Shown here piece by piece: positions 25,569-35,518 of a stretch of DNA of 44,304 bases. The notes below the pieces were generated by a model. The model had not been told where the DNA came from and made no database searches. It saw only the letters and a program-made list of their open reading frames with translations. The DNA comes from Gammaproteobacteria bacterium (GTDB taxonomy: Bacteria; Pseudomonadota; Gammaproteobacteria; GCA-001735895), in contig JASJCI010000003.1 in NCBI GenBank assembly GCA_030066085.1, positions 1 to 44,304 of the forward strand. Reading direction: 5' to 3'. How positions within the stretch are numbered: the stretch's first letter is position 1; each line of letters starts with the position of its first letter. The position numbers and the translations under genes were made by a program.

Positions 25569-26579
25569 TCATCCTCCCTGCAGGCGATCCGCCAGCGAAC
25601 GCTGCGCGCGCCAGAAACGAAAGCCGTCACGGGCAGCGATAACCTGGTCGTCGGCACTTGCGGCCCGCAGGGTGAGCGAGGCGCGATGACGCCTGACCCA
25701 GGTGAGCGCCGGCGCCAGCACCGCTTCGTCGAATGCACGCAACCATTCCGTCAACGCTTCGTCGCGGGCACCCTTCAGGGTTTCGAGCAGGGTCAGGTCG
25801 ACATAGTTCCAGTCGGTCGGCGGCAGATCGGCGGCGAACTCCGTCGTCGACGACAGCTCGAGGCCGAGGTATCGCGGCAGCCGGGCCAGCAACGGATCGT
25901 CGCAAAACCACCGGGATGGCCGCGAATCGCCCTCGAAAGTCCCGCCTCCCCAGCACCACAGGCTGTTGATCGTCAGCAGGCCGTCCCGCGCGCGCTCGGC
26001 ATTACAGGCATGCTGGTGCAGGAACATCTGTATTTCGTTGAGCAAGCGGTACCACGGCAGGTGCGCGCGCGACTGTTCCGTCCAGGGGTTGGCCGCCTTA
26101 CCCACGACCGATAGCGGGTGGGGATAATGGGTTGGCGCGTCGAATTCCCTGAGTATCATCAGGTAAACACCTTCAGCCACGGCCACTATATCACAATCTA
26201 CTTTAAATAAATCTGATAAGTCTTTGATCAATATAACAATATCATTGACGTTTCGCTGATTCCTGGGTATCGGCAGCAACAGCGCGGCATTCAGATCGGC
26301 ATGCAGGTGGACCGCCTCGAACAATAGTGCCCGGGCCCCATCGGTCTCTTGCTCGCCGGCATAGACCCGCGCCAGCGGCAGGCTGCTGCCGGGCACATGC
26401 CCCGCGAACAGCGCGTTACCAAGCAGGTCATCGAGCGTATGGTGATTGTTTGACCGGACCGCGCCAAAGCGCAGGATGTGGTTCAGGCACGGCAATCCTT
26501 CGCGCAGGAAATCCGCATCGAATTCGTCCGCGGGCAGATCGAACAGTCCCGGCAGGATAATCTGGGCCCGCGTCGCCAT
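25569..26579 (-). CDS. COG4255-like conserved protein (often annotated phosphoglycerate mutase-related)
   Basis: The product is 336 residues. The clearest landmark is the block LLNEIQMFLHQHACNAER followed by INSLWCWGGG (about 185-225), which I know from a proteobacterial family of undefined function that databases sometimes label as a cofactor-independent phosphoglycerate mutase or its regulator. I see no metal-binding phosphomutase residues that would prove an enzyme. The gene starts seven bases after the pepN stop, with no good ribosome site, so it is translationally tied to pepN. A sharply AT-rich patch (26187-26250, about 15 G/C in 64 bases) with rare codons lies mid-gene without breaking the frame. 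The function is unknown. Confidence 0.75.
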   Translation of the reverse strand: MATRAQIILPGLFDLPADEFDADFLREGLPCLNHILRFGAVRSNNHHTLDDLLGNALFAGHVPGSSLPLARVYAGEQETDGARALLFEAVHLHADLNAALLLPIPRNQRNVNDIVILIKDLSDLFKVDCDIVAVAEGVYLMILREFDAPTHYPHPLSVVGKAANPWTEQSRAHLPWYRLLNEIQMFLHQHACNAERARDGLLTINSLWCWGGGTFEGDSRPSRWFCDDPLLARLPRYLGLELSSTTEFAADLPPTDWNYVDLTLLETLKGARDEALTEWLRAFDEAVLAPALTWVRRHRASLTLRAASADDQVIAARDGFRFWRAQRSLADRLQGG

Positions 26580-26586
26580 CGCAGGA

Positions 26587-29202
26587 TCAGGATTCGAGGC
26601 TGGCCGACAGCAGTTCGTTCAGGTCACCCGACAGGGATTCCCCGCCGAGCATACCCTCGACTTCCTGCTTCAGTTTCTGTCCCTGCTCCGGTACCAGTTT
26701 GCGCCAGTGCACGAACGGGTTGGCCAGGCGGGCCGCAACCTGCGGATTGATCGAATCGAGCGCCAGTATGCGATCGGCGGCAAAGGCATAACCGGCTCCG
26801 TCGGCGCGATGAAAAGCCAGGCTGTTGGCGATCATCGGGCCGAGCAGCGAGCGCGCACGGTTTGGATTGTTGAGGTTGTAGGCCGGGTGCTCGAACAAAG
26901 GCTGAATCGCTTCCAGCGCATCGTCGCGCTGCGCCATGCCCAGCGCGGCGAACCACTTGTCGACCACCAGCGGGGTATCCTGCCACTGGCGGTAAAAGCC
27001 ATTGACGATGCGATCGCGCAGCGTATGTCGATAATCCACGATCAGCTGCAGGCAGGTGATCTGGTCGGTCATGTTGTCGGCGCTGTCGTACTGTGCCTCG
27101 CAAAGACCGAAATACTCGTCGCTTTGCAACGTGAGCAGGTATGCAAGGCAGCGGTTCCTGAGCCGCCGGTCCGCGATTGCGTTCGCCTCGAAACGATAGT
27201 CGCCGTCGTCGCGGCAGTCGAGGTATAGCTGGCGCAGACGCTCTTCGTGCCGGCGAGCGATATCGTCACGCAGCGCCTGGCGAACCCGGCGCACGCGGTG
27301 CACATCGACGCGCTCGAGCATCTCGGCGAGATACTTCTCGCCCGGCAGAACCAGCATTTCGGCCAGCAGCGCGCGTTCGATCGCGTCATGGCCGAGCAGG
27401 TCGCCGTAGGCCGCGATCAGCGGCTCGGCGATTTGATCCCAGGTCTCCTCGGTCGCGTCCAGCATCGCCAGCATGACCCGGCAGGCGAACTGTTGCGATG
27501 CTTCCCAGCGGTTGAACGGGTCGGTGTCACAGATCATCAGGCGCGCCAGTTCGGCGTCGCTGGCATCGGTGGTCAGGATGATCGGCGCGGAAAAGCCGCG
27601 GAAAGCCGACACCAGGCTGCCCGGCGGCATGTCGTCGAACGCGAGCCGGGTCGAGTGCTCGGTCAGCGAAACGACCTGCTCGACGCTGCCGTCTGCTGCC
27701 AGCGGCAGCGCCCGGCCGTCGGCATCGAATAGCGCCAGCCGCATCGGCAACTGGAACGGGCGGTTATTCTCGCCGCGGGTCGTGCCGGCCTGCTGCGTGA
27801 TCTCCAGGTTGAGCACGCCGCTGGCGGCATCGTAGTCACGGCGGATATCGACGCGCGGGGTGCCGGACTGTTCGTACCATCGCTGGAAGCGATCGAGATC
27901 GACCCCCGAGGCGTCCTGCATTGCCGCGCGAAAGTCATCGGTAGTGACGGCCTGGCCGTCGTGGCGCTCGAAGTAGAGATCCATGCCCTTGCGGAAATTC
28001 TCCGCGCCCAGCAGGCAGTGCATCATGCGTACAACCTCGGCGCCCTTGTTGTAGACCGTGGCGGTATAGAAATTGTTGATCTCCTGGTAGGCTGCCGGCC
28101 GCACGGGGTGCGCCATCGGTCCGGCATCCTCGGCAAACTGGTGGTTACGCAGCACGCGCACGTCGCTGATGCGCTGGATCGCGCGCGACGACATGTCCGC
28201 GCTGAACTCCTGGTCGCGGAACACGGTCAGGCCTTCCTTCAGGCTCAGCTGGAACCAGTCGCGGCAGGTCACCCGGTTGCCGGTCCAGTTATGGAAGTAT
28301 TCGTGCGCGATCACGCCCTCGATCGCGAGGTAGTCGTCGTCGGTCGCGGTCTGCGGATTGGCCAGCACGTAGCGGGTGTTGAATACGTTGAGACCCTTGT
28401 TCTCCATCGCGCCCATGTTGAAGTCGTCGACCGCGACGATCATGTACAGGTCGAGATCGTACTCGAGGCCGTAGACCTCCTCGTCCCAGCGCATCGCCTT
28501 CTGCAGTGACAGCATCGCGTGATCGCACTTGTCGCGGTTGTGGTGCTCGGTGTAGATCTGCAGGCTGACTTCGCGCCCCGAGCTCGTGGTAAAACTGTCC
28601 TCGATGCAGGCCAGGTCGCCGGCCACCAGCGCGAACAGGTAGCTGGGCTTGGGGAACGGGTCTTCCCAGCGCTGCCAGTGGTAGCCATCGGCACTGCCGC
28701 TGGCAACCGGGTTGCCGTTCGACAGCAGCACGGGGTAACGCGATTGCTCGGCGTGTATCTCGCTGCTGAACACCGACATGACGTCCGGACGATCGAGGTA
28801 AAACGTGATGTAGCGAAATCCCTCGGCTTCGCACTGGGTACAAAAATTACCGTTGGACAGGTACAGCCCCTCGAGCCGGGTATTAGCGGCGGCATCCACG
28901 CGCACCTCGGAATACAGTTCGAACTCGTCGGGGACCTGGTAAATGGTCAGGGTTTCCTCGCCCTGCTCGTATTCATCGGCGGTCAGTACGCTCTTGTCGA
29001 GGCGCAGTTCGAGCAGTTCGAGCTCGACGCCGTCGAGCACCAGCGGCGCATCCGCGGCGCACGCGTTCCGCCGGATCCACAGGCGACTGCCGACCCGGGT
29101 GCCGGCGGCATCGAGGTGGAATACCAGGTCTGTTCGTTCGATCAGGAACGGCGGCGGACGATAGTCCCTGAGATGCCGGCGCGGATGCTGGTCGGTCTTC
29201 AT
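26587..29202 (-). CDS. pepN: Aminopeptidase N (M1 family)
   Basis: The start ATG at 29202 follows GGGGAG by five bases and gives 871 residues (E. coli PepN is 870). The exopeptidase motif GAMEN is at 264-268. The zinc site is H300-E301-xx-H304 in [12 protein letters not shown], with the third ligand E323 in LKEGLTVF. The C-terminal half has the helical solenoid of the PepN subfamily. The enzyme removes N-terminal residues from peptides in the cytoplasm and supports late proteolysis. It heads a minus-strand run: pepN, the COG4255-like gene (seven bases on), a decarboxylase and the PAS kinase. It is divergent from ndk. Confidence 0.97.
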   Translation of the reverse strand: MKTDQHPRRHLRDYRPPPFLIERTDLVFHLDAAGTRVGSRLWIRRNACAADAPLVLDGVELELLELRLDKSVLTADEYEQGEETLTIYQVPDEFELYSEVRVDAAANTRLEGLYLSNGNFCTQCEAEGFRYITFYLDRPDVMSVFSSEIHAEQSRYPVLLSNGNPVASGSADGYHWQRWEDPFPKPSYLFALVAGDLACIEDSFTTSSGREVSLQIYTEHHNRDKCDHAMLSLQKAMRWDEEVYGLEYDLDLYMIVAVDDFNMGAMENKGLNVFNTRYVLANPQTATDDDYLAIEGVIAHEYFHNWTGNRVTCRDWFQLSLKEGLTVFRDQEFSADMSSRAIQRISDVRVLRNHQFAEDAGPMAHPVRPAAYQEINNFYTATVYNKGAEVVRMMHCLLGAENFRKGMDLYFERHDGQAVTTDDFRAAMQDASGVDLDRFQRWYEQSGTPRVDIRRDYDAASGVLNLEITQQAGTTRGENNRPFQLPMRLALFDADGRALPLAADGSVEQVVSLTEHSTRLAFDDMPPGSLVSAFRGFSAPIILTTDASDAELARLMICDTDPFNRWEASQQFACRVMLAMLDATEETWDQIAEPLIAAYGDLLGHDAIERALLAEMLVLPGEKYLAEMLERVDVHRVRRVRQALRDDIARRHEERLRQLYLDCRDDGDYRFEANAIADRRLRNRCLAYLLTLQSDEYFGLCEAQYDSADNMTDQITCLQLIVDYRHTLRDRIVNGFYRQWQDTPLVVDKWFAALGMAQRDDALEAIQPLFEHPAYNLNNPNRARSLLGPMIANSLAFHRADGAGYAFAADRILALDSINPQVAARLANPFVHWRKLVPEQGQKLKQEVEGMLGGESLSGDLNELLSASLES

Positions 29203-29344
29203 GCAACTCCCCGTACTGGAAACCGTCAAGTGTACCCTAAGCTGTGGGCGGCAACAGCCGCTCTCAAGCGGCCAGCGGGCACTGGCGCAAGCCGCGGGTT
29301 ACGGATATCATTCGCCCCATTTTGTGATTCCCGGAGATTCCTTC

Positions 29345-29776
29345 ATGGCAATCGAACGCACTCTTTCGATCATCAAGCCCGATGCCGTCGCGAAAAACGT
29401 GATCGGCGAAATCTACGACCGCTTCGAAAAGGCGGGCCTGCGCATCGTCGCCGCGCGCATGGAGCACCTGTCGGCCGCAAAGGCCGGCGAGTTTTACGCG
29501 GTACACAGCGAGCGCCCGTTTTACAACGACCTGATCGACTTCATGACCTCGGGACCGGTCATGGTGCAGGTTCTCGAGGGTGACAACGCGATCGCCAAAA
29601 ATCGCGAAGTCATGGGCGCCACCAACCCGGCCGACGCGGCGCCGGGCACGATCCGCGCGGACTACGCGCAGACCGTCGACGAAAACGCCGTGCACGGCTC
29701 GGACGGGCCCGATACCGCGCGCAACGAGATCGATTTCTTCTTCGGCAGCGACGGGGTTTGCCCGCGCACGCGCTAG
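29345..29776 (+). CDS. ndk: Nucleoside diphosphate kinase
   Basis: The ATG at 29345 has GGAG nine bases upstream and gives 143 residues, the normal bacterial length. The catalytic histidine is in NAVHGSDGP near residue 117; other landmarks are [18 protein letters not shown] and [19 protein letters not shown]. Ndk transfers the gamma phosphate from ATP to nucleoside diphosphates, balancing NTP and dNTP pools. An in-frame upstream extension to 29201 is not supported by the family. It is divergent from pepN and converges on the HAD hydrolase gene with 24 bases between the stops. Confidence 0.98.
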   Translation: MAIERTLSIIKPDAVAKNVIGEIYDRFEKAGLRIVAARMEHLSAAKAGEFYAVHSERPFYNDLIDFMTSGPVMVQVLEGDNAIAKNREVMGATNPADAAPGTIRADYAQTVDENAVHGSDGPDTARNEIDFFFGSDGVCPRTR

Positions 29777-29793
29777 CCGCCTGGCCCGGGAAT

Positions 29794-29811
29794 CGCAGGC
29801 TCAGGCCTGCG
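29794..29811. terminator. Possible bidirectional hairpin between ndk and the HAD gene
   Basis: CGCAGGC and GCCTGCG form a 7-bp stem around TCAG, 18 bases after the ndk stop and overlapping the last codons of the convergent HAD gene. There is no T-run on either strand, so termination here is only a suggestion. Confidence 0.35.
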
Positions 29812-30604
29812 CGTCCCACCACGCCGGCAGGTCGGCGAGCGAATCGAGTACCGCGGCGGGCACGATCTCGCCGCCGAGATCGGCCTCGCGGAACTTGCCG
29901 GTTCGCACCTGGATACCCCTGATACCGCATTGCTGCGCGGCGTCGATATCGCCGCGGATATCGTCGCCGATCATCAACGTGTGCGCGGCGGGACAGTCGA
30001 GCTGCTCCAGCGCCGCCTCGAAGAAGCCGCGCGCGGGTTTGCCGACCACTACCGCCTCGCATCCGGCGGCATGTTCCAGCGCCTTGACGAACGGCGCGAC
30101 GTCGAGCTGCAAACCCCGTGGACCGCGCCAGTAGCGCGTCATCCCCAGCGCCAGCAACTGCGGTTGCGGCTCGCGCATCAGTCGGCGGAAGGCATTGTTC
30201 AGCAGGTCGAAATTCCAGGCTTCACCGAGATCGCCGATCACGACCGCGTCGACCGGCGCGTCGCTGTCGATCTCGATTGCCTCGATCGGGGCAAAATCCG
30301 ATTGCGCCTCGCGCGGCAGGTAGAGCGCGGCGCGGCCGAGGCCACGCTGCGCCAGCCAGCCCGCGGCGGCAGTAATCGGGGTTATGATCTCGTCGGTTTC
30401 GGCAGCAAATCCGAGACGTTCGAACTTTTGCAGCAGGGCGCCGCGTGAGCGTGACGTGGTATTGGTAACGAACAGGTGCGGAATTTGCCGGCGCCTCATC
30501 CAGTCGATAGCCGCAACCGCGCCGTCGATGGGTTGACCCGCCTGGTACACCACCCCGTCGAGATCGATCAAAAGCGCCCTGTTGCTGTCTGTACCCTCGG
30601 CCAT
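29801..30604 (-). CDS. HAD-IIA family phosphatase, LHPP/NagD-like
   Basis: The product is 267 residues. HAD motif I is LLIDLDGVVYQ (nucleophile D14 and D16). Motif II is FVTNTTSRSR, motif III the lysine in VVVGKPARGFFEAAL and motif IV MIGDDIRGDIDAA. A C2-type cap lies between motifs II and III. The WRGPRGLQLDVAPFVKALEH segment matches the LHPP-like (TIGR01458) group, whose vertebrate members hydrolyse phospholysine, phosphohistidine or pyrophosphate. The bacterial substrate is uncertain; nucleotide or sugar phosphates are alternatives. It stands between ndk and the divergent guaC. Confidence 0.88.
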   Translation of the reverse strand: MAEGTDSNRALLIDLDGVVYQAGQPIDGAVAAIDWMRRRQIPHLFVTNTTSRSRGALLQKFERLGFAAETDEIITPITAAAGWLAQRGLGRAALYLPREAQSDFAPIEAIEIDSDAPVDAVVIGDLGEAWNFDLLNNAFRRLMREPQPQLLALGMTRYWRGPRGLQLDVAPFVKALEHAAGCEAVVVGKPARGFFEAALEQLDCPAAHTLMIGDDIRGDIDAAQQCGIRGIQVRTGKFREADLGGEIVPAAVLDSLADLPAWWDAQA

Positions 30605-30800
30605 TCGCTACTGCCTCGCGCTCGCGGCCACCGAATGCCGGGCAACCGGCAGGCGGTCGCGATTCTGTCAGAATACGCAGGCCAGGCGGCACATTCAAGT
30701 CAGCGGATTTGCGCTATAGTTGTCTGCGGGCCCAGGTATTACCACCTCCCGGATTCGTGCTAATGTTCCGGGTATATCTCCGCACCGACACCGACCGCAG

Positions 30801-31913
30801 ATGAGAATCGAAGACGATATCAAGCTCGACTACAAGGACGTCCTGATCCGGCCGAAACGCAGCACGCTCGGCAGTCGCAAGGATGTCGAACTGGAACGCG
30901 AGTACAGCTTTCGCAATTACCAGGGGCAGCGCGAAATCCACTATCGCGGCATCCCGATCATGGCCTCGAACATGGACGGCGTGGGCACCTTCGAAATGGC
31001 CGACCGGCTGGCCGGGCTCGGCCTGTTCACCTGCCTGGTGAAAAACTACGACGCCGAGGCCCTGATCGGTTTTTTCGCGGCGGGACAACCGGCGCGGCGG
31101 GAAAACGTGGCCTATTCGACCGGCATTACCGAGCAGGACTATGCCAAGTTCGAATCCGTCTACGAGCGCACCGGCCGGGGACTGAAATACGTCTGCGTCG
31201 ACGTCGCCAACGGTTATTCCGAACGTTTTTCCGAGTTCATCAAGCACCTGCGCGAGGCGTATCCCGCGATCGTCATCATCGCCGGCAACGTCGTCACCGG
31301 CGAAATGACGGAAGAACTGATCCTGAGCGGCGCCGATATCGTCAAGGTCGGTATCGGCCCGGGCAGCGTCTGCACCACGCGTATTCAGACCGGCGTCGGT
31401 TTTCCGCAGCTGTCGGCGGTCATCGAATGTGCCGACGCGGCGCACGGCCTCGGTGGACATATCATTGCCGACGGCGGCTGCACCTGCGCCGGCGACCTGG
31501 CCAAGGCCTTTGCCGCCGGCGCCGACTATGTCATGCTCGGCGGCATGCTCGCCGGCCACGACGAGGGCGGCGGCGAAATCATCACGCGGCACTACCGCAC
31601 CGGGGAAGTCAGGGCGGTCGACGACGGCTGGGATGACGTCATCGAGGAACGCAAGTTCGTCAATTTTTACGGTATGAGTTCGCGCGCGGCCAACGAAAAA
31701 CACTTCGGCGGACTCAAGGAGTACCGCTCCTCCGAGGGGCGCGAAATCCTGGTACCCTACCGCGGCCGGATCGAGCATACCATCCAGGACCTGCTGGGCG
31801 GCATCCGCAGCACCTGCACCTATGCCGGCGCCAAGAAGCTGAAGTGGCTGTCGAAGTGCACCACCTTCGTCCGCACCGCCGAGCAATTCAACAAGGTCTT
31901 CGCCGACCACTGA
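30801..31913 (+). CDS. guaC: GMP reductase
   Basis: The ATG at 30801 gives 370 residues; E. coli GuaC has 347. The IMPDH/GMPR fold is clear: [18 protein letters not shown] at the N-terminus, [17 protein letters not shown], the catalytic loop [20 protein letters not shown] with C191, and [11 protein letters not shown]. There are no CBS domains, and [20 protein letters not shown] near the C-terminus is of the GMPR type. The enzyme reduces GMP to IMP with NADPH, recovering guanine for adenine nucleotides. Extension upstream to 30720 would add a non-conserved sequence. A TATAGT at 30715-30720 could be a -10, without a convincing -35. It is divergent from the HAD gene. Confidence 0.95.
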   Translation: MRIEDDIKLDYKDVLIRPKRSTLGSRKDVELEREYSFRNYQGQREIHYRGIPIMASNMDGVGTFEMADRLAGLGLFTCLVKNYDAEALIGFFAAGQPARRENVAYSTGITEQDYAKFESVYERTGRGLKYVCVDVANGYSERFSEFIKHLREAYPAIVIIAGNVVTGEMTEELILSGADIVKVGIGPGSVCTTRIQTGVGFPQLSAVIECADAAHGLGGHIIADGGCTCAGDLAKAFAAGADYVMLGGMLAGHDEGGGEIITRHYRTGEVRAVDDGWDDVIEERKFVNFYGMSSRAANEKHFGGLKEYRSSEGREILVPYRGRIEHTIQDLLGGIRSTCTYAGAKKLKWLSKCTTFVRTAEQFNKVFADH

Positions 31914-32014
31914 GGATAAATCGGCTCTCACCGGGTCTTGCTGGCACCGGCCAATCCTTCAGATCAAGACAGTCGGCGAAATTTGGCGGGCATGGCGTTT
32001 TCGCCTTGCAGGGG

Positions 32015-32194
32015 TTTCCCGCGGAGGGCGCGGAGGGGCAGAGAGCGCTGAGGATCGAAAGGTAATACCGTACCGACAACGCGCGGGAATTCGGCTTTGA
32101 CGCCAATCCCCGGCTGCCGTTTAAACAAAAGACACGCCGCCAGGTAAAAGCTCCGCGGTCTCAGCGGCACTGCGCGACAGCGCCCCTGCGGGAA
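32015..32194. repeat. Inverted-repeat-bounded intergenic element, unit 3
   Basis: The left end TTTCCCGCGGAGGGCGC (32015-32031) is mirrored by GCGCCCCTGCGGGAA at 32180-32194. The interior starts with GGAGG/GCAGAG/GCGCTGAGGA motifs and carries no credible gene. It occupies most of the 300-base gap between the convergent guaC and oxidoreductase genes (31914-32213); I see nothing else there. Confidence 0.7.
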
Positions 32195-32213
32195 CCTGCC
32201 GTTTGTCAGGCCG

Positions 32214-34343
32214 CTAGTTGCGGCGCCAGGCGTGGAAGCGGCCGATCCATTCGAGCAGACCTTGCGGTGCGTGCGCGCGTTTCCACTCGCCGGCGGCATA
32301 CTTGTTGGCCTCGGCCAGCGTCGGGTAGATATGGATCGTGCCGAGGATCTTGTTCAGCCCCAGGCCGTGCTTCATCGCCAGCACGTACTCGGCAATCAGG
32401 TCACCGGCGTGTTCGCCGACGATCGTGACGCCGAGAATGCGGTCCTTACCCGGTGCCGTCAGCACCTTGACGAAGCCGTGGGCCTCGCTGTCGGCAATGG
32501 CGCGATCGAGGTCGTCGATACCGAAGGTCGTAACCTCGTGTTCGATTCCCTGTTCCTTCGCCTCGGTTTCGTTGAGGCCGACGCGCGCGATTTCGGGCTC
32601 GGTAAAAGTTGCCCACGGAATGACCGAGTAGTCGACCTTGAAACGCTTGATGATACCGAACAGCGAATTGACCGACGTGTACCAGGCCTGGTGGGCACCG
32701 ACGTGGGTAAACTGGTAGGGCCCGACCACGTCGCCGGCGGCGTATATCGTCGGGATGCTGGTTTGCAGAAACTCGTTGACCTCGATGGTGCCGTTCGGGT
32801 TCAGGCGCACGCCCAGCTCCTCGAGTCCGAAACCGCTGGTACGCGGACGGCGACCGACCGCGACGATCAGCGTATCGAACTCGATTTCGATCTCGCCGTC
32901 GTCGTGCTCGGCAATCAGGAAATCCCTGCCGTCGCGCTTGACGAACTGTTTGGCGCGGTGCCCGGTCAACACCCGGATACCCTCGGCTTCGAATTGACTG
33001 CGCACCAGGTCGGAGATTTCCGGGTCTTCGCGCAACAGGATGCGCGGCAGCATCTCTACCTGGGTAACCTCGACGCCGAGGCGGCCGAACGCCTGGGTCA
33101 GCTCCGAGCCGATCGGACCGCCGCCGAGTACCGCCAGCTTTTGCGGCTTGCGGCGCAGCTCCCACAGGTTGTCCGAGGTGTAGTAGTCGACCTGCTCGAT
33201 GCCGTCGATCGGCGGCACGAAGGGCTGACCACCGCTGGCGACGACGATGTTGCGCGTGCGGATGGTTTCGCCGTTGACCTCGACGGTCCACGGCGAGGTA
33301 ATGCGTGCCTCGCCCTCTACCACGTCGACGCCGAGACCGGTATAACGTTCGACCGAATCGTGCGGCTCGATTTTCTTGATGACCTGCTGTACCCGCTGCA
33401 TGACCTCGGCAAAGTCGAAATCGGCACTGGCTTCCTTGATACCGAATTCCTTGCTGCGGGTGATATGCGACATGAACTTGGCCGAGCGGATGATGGCCTT
33501 GGACGGCACGCAACCGAAGTTGAGACAGTCGCCGCCCATCTTGTGTTTTTCGATCAGGGTCACTTTCGCCTTGACCGCGGCCGCGATATAGGCCGTGACC
33601 AGGCCGGCCGAACCCGCGCCGATCACGACCAGGTTGGTATCGAAAGCCGACGGTTTGCTGAAGCCGGCCAGCGCCTTGCGGCTGGCGATGATCGACAGGG
33701 CCTTGCGGGCGATGAACGGCAAGATCGCCAGCAGCACGAACGACAGGACGATCTCGACACTGAAAATTCCCGAGGCCGACTCGATTTGCGCCAGCTGGGT
33801 GCCCGCGTTGACGTAGACCACGGTGCCGGCGAACATGCCGACCTGGCTGACCCAGAAAAATGTCCACAGGCGCAGCGTCGTCAGGCCCATGACCAGGTTG
33901 ATCACGAAAAACGGGAATGCGGGCACCAGGCGCAGTGCAAACAGGTAGAAGGCACCATCCTTGTCGATGCCGGCGTTGATTGCCTGCAGATTCGCGCCGA
34001 AGCGCGACTGCACCGTGTCGCGCAGCAGGTAACGCGACAGCAGAAACGCCAGCGAGGCACCGATGGTACTGGCAAAAGACACCAGGATCAGGCCCGTGAC
34101 CAGGCCGAAGATGCCGCCGGCCGCGAGCGTCAGCACCGCCGCGCCCGGCAGGGATGCGCCGGTAATGACCACGTAAACCACGAAGAATCCGAGCAGGGTC
34201 AGCACGCGGTTTTGCTGGTAATACTCGTCGATTTGCTGCTGCTGGCTCTTGATGTACTCCAGCGTCAGGAACTGGCCCAGGTCGAACTGGAAGAACAGCA
34301 AGACAACTAGCGCCAACACTGCCACGAGTACTATTTTTTTCAT
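32214..34343 (-). CDS. Fusion of VTT (TMEM64/DedA-like) membrane domain and flavin disulfide oxidoreductase
   Basis: The 709-residue protein has an N-terminal membrane half (segments at about 4-20, 48-66, 70-105, 132-152, 162-180, 195-215) with the TVP38/TMEM64 pattern GASLPGAAVLTLAAGGIFG and FALRLVPAFPFFVINL. A short linker leads to a complete class I pyridine nucleotide-disulfide reductase: FAD motif GAGSAG (242-247), redox pair C273/C278 in DCLNFGCVPSK, NAD(P) motif GGGPIGSE, second FAD motif YAAGDVVG. The C-terminal dimer motif is HIYPTLAE: Tyr673 stands where dihydrolipoamide dehydrogenase has its catalytic His. The enzyme part resembles mercuric reductases but has no HMA domain. The substrate is unknown; membrane-anchored thiol or quinone redox work is an inference. 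Confidence 0.92.
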   Translation of the reverse strand: MKKIVLVAVLALVVLLFFQFDLGQFLTLEYIKSQQQQIDEYYQQNRVLTLLGFFVVYVVITGASLPGAAVLTLAAGGIFGLVTGLILVSFASTIGASLAFLLSRYLLRDTVQSRFGANLQAINAGIDKDGAFYLFALRLVPAFPFFVINLVMGLTTLRLWTFFWVSQVGMFAGTVVYVNAGTQLAQIESASGIFSVEIVLSFVLLAILPFIARKALSIIASRKALAGFSKPSAFDTNLVVIGAGSAGLVTAYIAAAVKAKVTLIEKHKMGGDCLNFGCVPSKAIIRSAKFMSHITRSKEFGIKEASADFDFAEVMQRVQQVIKKIEPHDSVERYTGLGVDVVEGEARITSPWTVEVNGETIRTRNIVVASGGQPFVPPIDGIEQVDYYTSDNLWELRRKPQKLAVLGGGPIGSELTQAFGRLGVEVTQVEMLPRILLREDPEISDLVRSQFEAEGIRVLTGHRAKQFVKRDGRDFLIAEHDDGEIEIEFDTLIVAVGRRPRTSGFGLEELGVRLNPNGTIEVNEFLQTSIPTIYAAGDVVGPYQFTHVGAHQAWYTSVNSLFGIIKRFKVDYSVIPWATFTEPEIARVGLNETEAKEQGIEHEVTTFGIDDLDRAIADSEAHGFVKVLTAPGKDRILGVTIVGEHAGDLIAEYVLAMKHGLGLNKILGTIHIYPTLAEANKYAAGEWKRAHAPQGLLEWIGRFHAWRRN

Positions 34344-34396
34344 TTGTTATTTCTCATGCTATGTGATGGCTTCAGACGTCGTCCGGGGGACTTAGT

Positions 34397-35518
34397 TCAG
34401 CCACCCCGCCAACTTTTTGCCCACTCCAGCAGTTCGCTGTCGCTGCCCTCGAACACGACCCTCGGTTGCTTGAGCTCTTGCTGGTAGCGGTACATCGGGT
34501 CGTAATACTCTTCGAGCAACAGCCGAATACCGTCGGCGAAGCCGGCGTCCTCCCCGCTCTCGAACAGGCTTTCGAGGGCAGACTCGAACTGCCGCCGGAC
34601 CCGTGCGTAACGTTCACCCCCCAGGCGTTTGCGTATTCGTGCCAGATTATCGAGCACATAGCAACTGAATTGCGCGCGCGCCTCCACACCGTGGGCCCGC
34701 CGATACGCCGGCCAGGCGTGCTCCACGTAGTCCTCGCGTATGAGCTCTACCCGTTGCTCGACGGGCGCGCGCAGGATGGCCCGCGGTGCGCGCAACAGCG
34801 CCGTGTAGAGGCTGTCAGGCATGTTGATCCGACCGATAAGGCGACCCTCGTCCTCGACGAACAGCGGTATGCCGGGATACTGCTCGCGGTGCCGCAGCAT
34901 CGCGATCGATACCGCGTTCTCCCAGTCGATCGTGCTCGGCTGCCGATCGAGCGGATCGCGGCCGAAGGCGGAACCGCGGTGGTTGGCCAGCCCCTCGAAG
35001 TCGACGTGGTGGCGAACCTGGCGTAACACCCGGGTTTTACCGCTGCCGGTCAGGCCGCCGATACAGACCAGTTGCAGCTCCGCCGCCGAACGCTCGAGGG
35101 CGTCGATCAGGAATCGCCGCATCGCCTTGTAACCACCGCGCACCAGCGGGTAGTCGATACCCTGCTCGCGCAGCCACTGTTGCGTCGTGCGCGAGCGCAG
35201 GCCACCGCGAAAACAGTAGACATAGCCATCGGGATGATCGCGACAGAATTCACTCCAGGCCGCCAGCCGCTGTGCACGTATCGCCGGCGTCGCGAGCTCG
35301 AGCCCGAGCCGGATCGCCTCGTCCTGGCCGGCCTGCTGGTAACGTTTGCCGATCGCCTCGCGCTGCGAATCGTCGAGCAGCGGCAGGTTGCGCGCGCCGG
35401 GGAAAGCACCCTGCGCAAATTCGACCGGCGCGCGCACGTCCATCAGCGGCACGTCGTCCAGGAACAGGCGGCGATAATCCTCGGTATCAGCGCGCAGCAC
35501 GGCCGCATCAGCTGCCAT
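34397..35518 (-). CDS. mnmH: tRNA 2-selenouridine synthase MnmH (SelU)
   Basis: The start ATG at 35518 gives 373 residues (E. coli 364). An N-terminal rhodanese domain carries the active cysteine C102 in YVYCFRGGLRSR. A P-loop domain has GLTGSGKT (155-162). The segment FVEDEGRLIGRINMPDSLY is characteristic of the family. MnmH converts 5-substituted 2-thiouridine at wobble position 34 of Lys, Glu and Gln tRNAs to 2-selenouridine, using selenophosphate, through a geranylated intermediate. It implies that the genome also has selD. The gene overlaps the end of rlmKL by 11 bases, so the two tRNA/rRNA modification genes are translationally coupled. Its start could not be further upstream without entering rlmKL. 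Confidence 0.95.
   Translation of the reverse strand: MAADAAVLRADTEDYRRLFLDDVPLMDVRAPVEFAQGAFPGARNLPLLDDSQREAIGKRYQQAGQDEAIRLGLELATPAIRAQRLAAWSEFCRDHPDGYVYCFRGGLRSRTTQQWLREQGIDYPLVRGGYKAMRRFLIDALERSAAELQLVCIGGLTGSGKTRVLRQVRHHVDFEGLANHRGSAFGRDPLDRQPSTIDWENAVSIAMLRHREQYPGIPLFVEDEGRLIGRINMPDSLYTALLRAPRAILRAPVEQRVELIREDYVEHAWPAYRRAHGVEARAQFSCYVLDNLARIRKRLGGERYARVRRQFESALESLFESGEDAGFADGIRLLLEEYYDPMYRYQQELKQPRVVFEGSDSELLEWAKSWRGG

Noticed and set aside
32232-34310. 692-codon open frame on the plus strand opposite the VTT-oxidoreductase fusion
   Set aside because: It is the complement of a gene with intact FAD, NAD(P) and redox motifs. The antisense translation is rich in Arg, Asp, His and Gln and resembles no family.
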